From the NCBI GenBank assembly GCA_010356995.1, contig ML996689.1:1391228-1455227 (forward strand): a DNA stretch of 64,000 nt. The letters run 5' to 3'. This DNA is from Trichodelitschia bisporula. Taxonomy: Eukaryota; Ascomycota; Dothideomycetes; Phaeotrichales; Phaeotrichaceae. Of this stretch, positions 58,099 to 64,000 are shown piece by piece. The notes beneath the pieces are model-generated. The model saw only the letters and a program-made list of their open reading frames with translations. It was not told the DNA's origin and ran no database searches. Each line of letters opens with the position of its first letter. Within the stretch, counting starts at the first letter, position 1. A program made the position numbers and the translations under genes.

Positions 58099-59523
58099 AT
58101 GGCCTACAACAAGCGCTACAACCCCGACGCCCTCCCCGCGCACGTCGAGCCGGAGCAGGCACGTCCTCCCCCCCCCACCTCAACCCCCATCTAACCCTCC
58201 CTCCAGGCCGCCGCCATCCTCGGCGGCTCCTACCAACAGCAACAGCAACAGCAACAACCCCCCCAACAACCTCACCAACCCCCCCGCACCTCGTCGCAAA
58301 ACAAACCCCCCGCCCCCCTCCCCAACTCCGCCCTCCGCCCCCAACCCCAAGGCCCAGACCCGCGCTACGGGTACAGCTCCTACGGTCCCCCCCCCCAGCA
58401 GGGCGGTGGTTCGGGCGGGAATAGCCCGCGCTGGGACAGTACCGGCCCGGGACAGGGGCGCGGCAGCCCGCGCTACGGACCCGGCGGACCCGGCGGACCT
58501 GGCGGCCCGCCCCCGGGCCCCGACCCGCGGTACCAGGACTACGGGCAGAGTCCGCCGCCGCAGAGCTATGGGTATGGAAGAGGTGGGGGTGGGGCGCCGC
58601 CGCCGGGCGGGCATGGCCGTCCGCCGGTGAGTAATCGGCCGCCGCCGACGCCGGCGCCGAAGGATGGGAATGATCGCGAGGCGTTGTGGCCGCTGTTTCG
58701 GGCGGTGGATAAGGATGGTGAGTGGTGATGCTGGGTTGGGGAACGGGGGGCTGATAAGTATAGGGAGTGGACAGTTGAGTGAGCGGGAGTTGAGGGCGGC
58801 GCTGGTTAATGGGGATTGGTCGCCGTTTGATTCGCATACAGTGAAAATGATGATAAGGTGCGTTTGGTAGGATATGATGGGAGGGAGGCTTACGGTGTAG
58901 GATGTTCGACGCCGATCGCTCTGGCTCCATCAGCTTCGACGAGTTCTGGTGCGTTGCTCCCGTCCGTCCCTAACCCCCCTAGTTTGGTCCTTTTGATATT
59001 AGCACGAAGCGCGCAGCGAGCGAGCGAGCATGGCTACTAACCTCCTCCCCACCTCCATAGCGGCCTCTGGGGCTTCCTCGCCGCGTGGCGCAACCTGTTC
59101 GACCGGTTCGACGTCGACCGCAGCGGCAACATTTCGTACACGGAGTTCACGGAGGCGCTGGTTGCGTTTGGCTATAGGCTGAGCGCGAACTTTGTCAGCC
59201 TTCTGTTTCGCACGTATGACCGGCGGGGCGAGGGGGCTATGAGCTTCGATCTGTTTGTGCAGGCGTGCATCAGTCTGAAGCGCATGACGGATGTGTTTAA
59301 GAAGTATGATGATGATCGAGATGGGTATATTACGCTGAGCTTGTGAGTTGCTTTTTCCCGGAGATTGAGAGGGGTTGGGGAGAAGTGTGTTTTTTTTTGC
59401 TAACGGGGTTGGCTTGGATAGCGAGGAGTTTCTCATAGGTGCGCAATCACTTTTTCTCATGAACAGCATCTCCTCCACGACTGATACTGGAGTCTATTAG
59501 AGATAATACGGCAAATGGATTGA
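58099..59523 (+). CDS. pef1: Penta-EF-hand calcium-binding protein (peflin/ALG-2 family)
   Basis: This cytosolic calcium sensor belongs to the PEF family (yeast Pef1, human peflin/ALG-2). Seven exons (58099-58158, 58207-58717, 58764-58857, 58901-58948, 59061-59342, 59422-59438, 59501-59523) give 344 aa. The first 165 residues are Pro/Gly/Gln-rich with PRYGPGG- and DPRYQDYG-type repeats, the hallmark of the peflin N-terminus. Five EF-hands follow, with loops DKDGSGQLSERE, DADRSGSISFDE, DVDRSGNISYTE, a degenerate DRRGEGAMSFDL, and DDDRDGYITLSF. Intron 1 (58159-58206) begins GCACGT and is needed to remove a stop, so it is a GC-AG intron. Exon 6 is only 17 nt. The last 30 residues are split by two introns but keep the helix EEFLIEIIRQMD. 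Confidence 0.94.
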
Positions 59524-59992
59524 TGACCGAGGCGTTCTACGGTGGGGTGGTGGTTCCGGGTGGGTTTGGATGGGAGATGGGTTGGGATGGCGAGGGTGGG
59601 GGGTAGGGGCAGAGGTCCGAAGGCGGTGGTTTTTCGTGATCTAGACTCGGGATTTCAGCTTGTCCGTCTGGCTATTTGCCCTCAAATACTGTACCCTACA
59701 TGTTTACGTCATACGGGTTGTGCTGGAACACGTGGCTGATGAGAGCTGTGTCAGTTGCCCACGCGTTGCTAGTCCCGGGCTCCATACTCTCGCATGGCCG
59801 AATGCTAGGTACCACCTGTTCTCAATGCGGCAAGCAACTGGTAATTCACGAAGGATTGATCATGAGCCGATAGTCAGGCTTACACGCTTTTGCGATCCGT
59901 TACAATTCTATGCCCAATGCCAACCCAACCCAAAGTACAGGGTATATCCCAAGATGCAAATCATACCCAAGGAAACAGTCCGGCGCCCTAGC
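59524..59992. other. Intergenic between converging 3' ends
   Basis: These are the 3' flanks of the peflin-like gene and the MFS exporter. No gene or notable repeat was seen. Confidence 0.5.
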
Positions 59993-62188
59993 TCAAACCT
60001 TCTCCCTCTTTACCCCCCTTTCCTCCTCCTCCTCCGGCAAAATCAAAGACACAGGACTCCTCGGCTCCTCTCCAGGGACCGCCTTCTCCAAATCCCCATG
60101 CGCAGCAGTGGGACTGGTCGGGCTCGTCGGACTCAAGACGCCGCTGCCACGCGACCGCCTCGCCGAGCGTATATCCTTCAACTCCTGCTTCTTCTCCGCC
60201 TCACTTTGCAGGCCCGTGCGGGTAACCTTGTGCTCCTTCCCCAACGTCTGCCGCGTAATGAGGAACGAAACCAGTAACCCGAACGCCGAGAAAGCAGTGT
60301 ACATGATCCACATGTCCTTCAGGGCGTTGGCGAAGATAGCGCGCACGGCAACCTTCTGGGCCTCCGGCAGGGCGTTCACGATGCCGACGTTGGCGCCGGC
60401 ATTGAAGCCGCCGAGGCGGGCCGCGAGTTTGGGGCCCAGGATGCGGACTAGATCGCCCTGCTGCTTGAGCATTTTGTTCTGGAACACGACGGCTCCGATG
60501 ACGACGGACGTGGCGGTGCTGATGTTGCGCGTGAACTGGAAGGTAGCGGTCGCCGCCGCAATATGTTGCGGGTTGATCAGGGACTGGAGCGCAATAAGTG
60601 GGGCCTGGAAGAGCGGGCCTACACCTGTTGCGCCGACGATTTGGTAGAGGATGATTTTGGCCCAGGAGGAATTGGGGTCGAGGTCGATGAGCAGACCGAA
60701 GCCGAGGGTCATGAGGAAGAGGCCGGCGTAGATGGGCGGGAGGTACTTGCCCGTCTTGCGGATGTAGATGCCGGTGAAGGCGGAGGAGAAGGAGAGCGGG
60801 AGGGCCAGGGCGAGGGTGTACACGCCGGAGAGGATGGGGGTTGCGCCGAGGCAGGCCTGGAAGAAGAGCGGGAGGTAGTAGGACATGCCGATGAAGGCGA
60901 AGCCGTGGCAGAAGCAGACGCCCAGGCAGGCGATGTTGGAGCGCGCCTTAAAGATGTGGAGCGGGATTACGGGTGACGGTGCGATGAAGTACTCGTTGAC
61001 GAGGAAGAGACAGATGGTCACGATGCCGAAGACGAGGAGGCAGATGACTGTCGCTGAACCCCAGGGGTGTGTGATGCCGCCGAATTCCAGGCCGAAAAGT
61101 AGCATGAGGGTGCCCCCGACAACGGACGTAGAGCCGAGCCAGTCGATGGCCTTGAGGCCTGCAACGACTGGTGTGCGCGGTGTATGTAGGTCGTTGAGTT
61201 GGAATAAAATGATGAAGAAGGCGGCGCCGTCCAGCGGCAGGTTGATGTAGAAGCACCAGCGCCAGCTGACCTTTTGGGTGAAAGCACCTCCAAGCAACGG
61301 CCCCATTGCACTGGCAAGAGCCCATACGCCGCCAATCATTCCGTAGTAGGCACCGCGGGACCTATATTACACATGATATTAGCCCTGGAACCTTGGTTAC
61401 GAAGCGAAGCGCCTTGCGTAACCTGAAAGGGGACGTCAACATAAGGAGTCCAACATACCTCATGCTAAACAAGTCTCCGATACAAATGTTGACAAGCACG
61501 ATCAACCCGCCTCCACCTATACCTTGCAATGCACGCGCAGCTATCAACATGGCGATGTTGACCGACACTGCTGCTAGCAGCGAGCCGACGAAGAAAACGA
61601 TGTTAGCAATTAGAAGGATGGGCTTGCGCCCAAAGATGTCGGACACTTTGCCCCATATCGGTGTTGTTGAGGCGGATCCGAGCAAGTAGGCTGAACCGAT
61701 CCAGGTGTAGCCTGTGGTTGACTTGAAATGCTCGGCAATGGTTGGCAAGGCCGTTGTGATGATAGTCTCGGAATTTAGCTGGTGTTCTAATCAAGTTACG
61801 AACCGCGACTTACAGTGTCAAGCGCAGCGAGAAAAACGGCCATCTACACATGTCAGTCTCAACTCTATTCACGCGCAAGCGGAATCGGCAAGCTCACGCA
61901 TAACGAGCTCATGATCAAGGCGGTAGCAGTTTTACTCCTGCGCGCCTCTGGCGCATCATCGACAGCGGCAACATCGTGCACTGGGGCGTCCCCCGGTACA
62001 GGAACAGCGATATTAGATTCGGATTCTGCAATTGATGAAGCGGGTTTGGAAGCATCATGCCCAGCTTCCTTGTTGTGGGGTGCGCCGGGAACCTCCGCAG
62101 GAACGGTTGCGGGGTTGGTCCCATTCGGCGCAGAGGTGTCGTGCGCGCCATGTGCGGAGGCGCCGCCCAGCTCTTTCGCATCCGCCAT
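59993..62188 (-). CDS. MFS drug/toxin exporter, DHA2 (14-TM) type
   Basis: This is a predicted plasma-membrane proton antiporter exporting drugs or secondary metabolites. Exons are 61898-62188, 61814-61843 (30 nt), 61459-61766 and 59993-61361, giving 665 aa. An 85-residue hydrophilic Ala/Pro-rich N-tail precedes TM1 ([24 protein letters not shown], the DHA2 D1 motif). The loop 2-3 motif is [14 protein letters not shown], and the antiporter motif C region is [18 protein letters not shown]. The remaining helices include [12 protein letters not shown], and the C-tail is charged with SPTSPTSPT and [13 protein letters not shown]. Fourteen hydrophobic segments can be counted. No biosynthetic gene cluster surrounds it, so a general efflux role is as likely as a metabolite-specific one. 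Confidence 0.95.
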
Positions 62189-64000
62189 GACAGCTCTGGG
62201 GAGAGGAAAAGGAGAGGCGGAATAAAATAGGCGGCAAAAGATTCACGGCACGCGCGAGGAGAGAGACGCGGAAGTGGAAAGCAGAAGAAGGGAGGGAAGA
62301 GAAAGGACAAAGAGACCCAAGGCGCTAGAATCGGCCGCATGCTCGATTTTGAACCAAGCCTTTAAGGTTGACACCTTGATTCGAAGCCTGAATCGAATAA
62401 GCGGACAGATTCTTTGCGCAAACAGCCGTGCGAACGCCTTGAAAGCCTGCGAGCGTCGGCTCCGAGGGCACGAGGGGGTCCCAGCATGTGCGGCATCATT
62501 GCCGCCACAGCAGGGCCATGACCGCCTCCATGTCGTCTACGGGATCTCGTCCTGGACCGCCATCGGGATCATCGACGCGAGGGTGTTAAAAGGAGTTGTT
62601 TTGGACATCACCGCATCTTCAGTATTTGTTTTGGTCCCTGGTCTTTAGCCATGAGGTAGAGTCATTATTTGATCGCATATGGGATGTCGTTGGAATAAGC
62701 GAAGCACATTGATTGAGGGTTCGTGATGGGGGAGGGACTCAAGACGGGGTGCTGGGGAACGAACCCCTCTTTCCAACTCTCCCATCCCCTTGCACTGGCG
62801 TCTGCTGGCGTCTGCGCCCGCTCTCGCTTGCTTCCTCTCCCGCACGCGTTTCGAAGCCGAGGACCCGAGACGACTTCCACCCCCTGTCCTGCCAGCCCGC
62901 CACCAACTCCCAAGAGTCACCGGAAAAGGTTGTGGCTGCACCGGTCTGCAAAACCGCCCAGGTGGGGCGGCCATGACTTTTTGTCGGGTGGTCTTTCAAC
63001 CATGCCGAACAGCGGTCGGATGAATTATGTTCCGCAAACGTCCATACAACTCCGGTCCCGGCCCCGAGCTGTCTCGACCTTTGGTTTGAAATCAGTTGCC
63101 TTCACACTCGCGGCCGTCTCCGATTTGTATCACCCTCGGACTCGGAGGATTGGAGTTTGTGCGACCGGATGGACTCTGCACCTGGGTTTGACGATGTCGC
63201 GCTGGCCACACCCATGTACCTCCTGCCTGTCAGAGAGATGCCGTGTTGCCCGGAAAAATGCCTTCGTCAAGGCTAGTGAGCAGCACTTCCCTGCCTTGCG
63301 ATCAGTTGGGGACAAGATCTTTGGGAGAGGATTTACCGAGAATGGAAATGCTTCTCTTACTTACTCGACCGCTTCCAGGCCTCCACACTTAAGAGCGATA
63401 AGTCCGACAGGATGCACCTGGTAGGCAGCAACTCCATCATCATCCTGTGGTCCATCATACCGGCTGGCCGCTGGCATCTGCTTCATGCACCGAAAGCCTG
63501 CAGTCGGCACCCATTCAGCCGACGGGCATCAAACGACAACAGTCATTTGAAAAGTATCCGTTGACAGCGGATAGTTTGAACGGGATGGCCGATGTAGCAT
63601 AGTGATTGGCCATCGTGCTGGATGAGATTTCCGTCCTGGAGTCGCATATCATGTGACGGATTCATCTTCAAACTTTCAGCCGATTGAAGCGACACGACTT
63701 GACAACCCTGCGCCGAGAATTTTCATTGACATGATGAACAGCATGATTTGATGGCAGTGATGAAAAACATGATGAGGTTAGGGAATTGGCGTCTCTTATC
63801 TAACTGATGTACATTCGGTAAGCCCCGTGCACTATTTGTTCCTTCCAAGAAGACCCTGGCCACTGGCCCTTTACATTAGGATACCAACGCATCACAGCTG
63901 ACGGGATAAGCACTATATTCAAGAGACCACTCAAGCTCCATTGCCCTCAAGCCGCCACCCGCAACCTCAACTTCATGCCGTTGAGCGGCTTGATCGTGAT
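62189..64000. other. Upstream of the MFS gene and window end, no gene recognised
   Basis: The first part is the promoter of the MFS exporter. A 230-codon open frame at 62723-63424 (plus) lacks any recognisable similarity and looks like a chance frame in GC-rich sequence. Nothing else was supported up to the window edge. Confidence 0.45.

Noticed and set aside
62723-63424. 233-codon open frame on the plus strand near the window end
   Set aside because: No recognisable domain, shifting low-complexity composition, and no supporting introns or neighbours.

Overview
The window looks like nuclear DNA of a filamentous ascomycete (Pezizomycotina). The genes carry many short introns of about 43-117 nt, with GTRNGT-type donors and CTAAC/CTGAC-type branch sites. 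Intergenic distances are moderate. The protein set is fungal: Msb1/Mug8, RlmA-type MADS box, a filamentous-fungus class 3 lipase, a DHA2-type MFS pump. A Eurotiomycete-like fungus is a guess only. All exon structures were assembled by eye; each accepted gene model has a total coding length divisible by three.

Layout. 0.7-5.2 kb: an SDR oxidoreductase (-), divergent from a mitochondrial Obg GTPase (MTG2, +), which converges on the NEDD8-conjugating enzyme UBC12 (-). 7.1-12.5 kb: an accessory-looking metabolic stretch with a secreted amidase, a small unknown acidic protein and a TauD-type dioxygenase, all +. 13.4-21.5 kb: a gene-expression block with an ISWI remodeller (+), ribosomal protein eS19 (+), TFIIS (-) and, divergent from TFIIS, the NuA4 subunit EAF6 (+). 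21.5-27.3 kb: no recognisable gene, ending in a CT-rich leader for a C2H2 zinc-finger regulator (27.3-28.5 kb, +). 28.5-34.0 kb: a second gene-free stretch, here between two converging 3' ends. 34.0-42.2 kb: a compact housekeeping block with UTP12/DIP2 (-), divergent from ARPC2 (+), then ALG12 (+) and GET3 (+). 43.4-44.5 kb: a secreted class 3 lipase (+). 45.3-48.8 kb: an Msb1/Mug8 morphogenesis protein (-), separated by about 5.7 kb from the divergent MADS-box factor RlmA (54.5-56.5 kb, +). 58.1-59.5 kb: a penta-EF-hand peflin-like protein (+), converging on a 14-TM MFS exporter (60.0-62.2 kb, -). 62.2-64.0 kb: nothing recognisable.

How the genes relate. Most are conserved housekeeping functions: ribosome biogenesis and translation (UTP12, eS19, MTG2), transcription and chromatin (ISWI, TFIIS, EAF6), actin nucleation (ARPC2), ER glycosylation and tail-anchored protein insertion (ALG12, GET3), neddylation (UBC12). 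The most suggestive pairing is Msb1/Mug8 with RlmA. In yeast, both families are tied to the Rho1-Pkc1 cell-wall-integrity pathway. I saw no rRNA, tRNA, CRISPR, recognisable transposon or viral fossil.

The oddest signals are in splicing. Two introns appear to be GC-AG (UBC12 intron 1, PEF1 intron 1). One intron in ALG12 is best explained by a GT...TG boundary. Several perfect inverted repeats lie in the gene-free stretches. No novel multi-gene system was evident.
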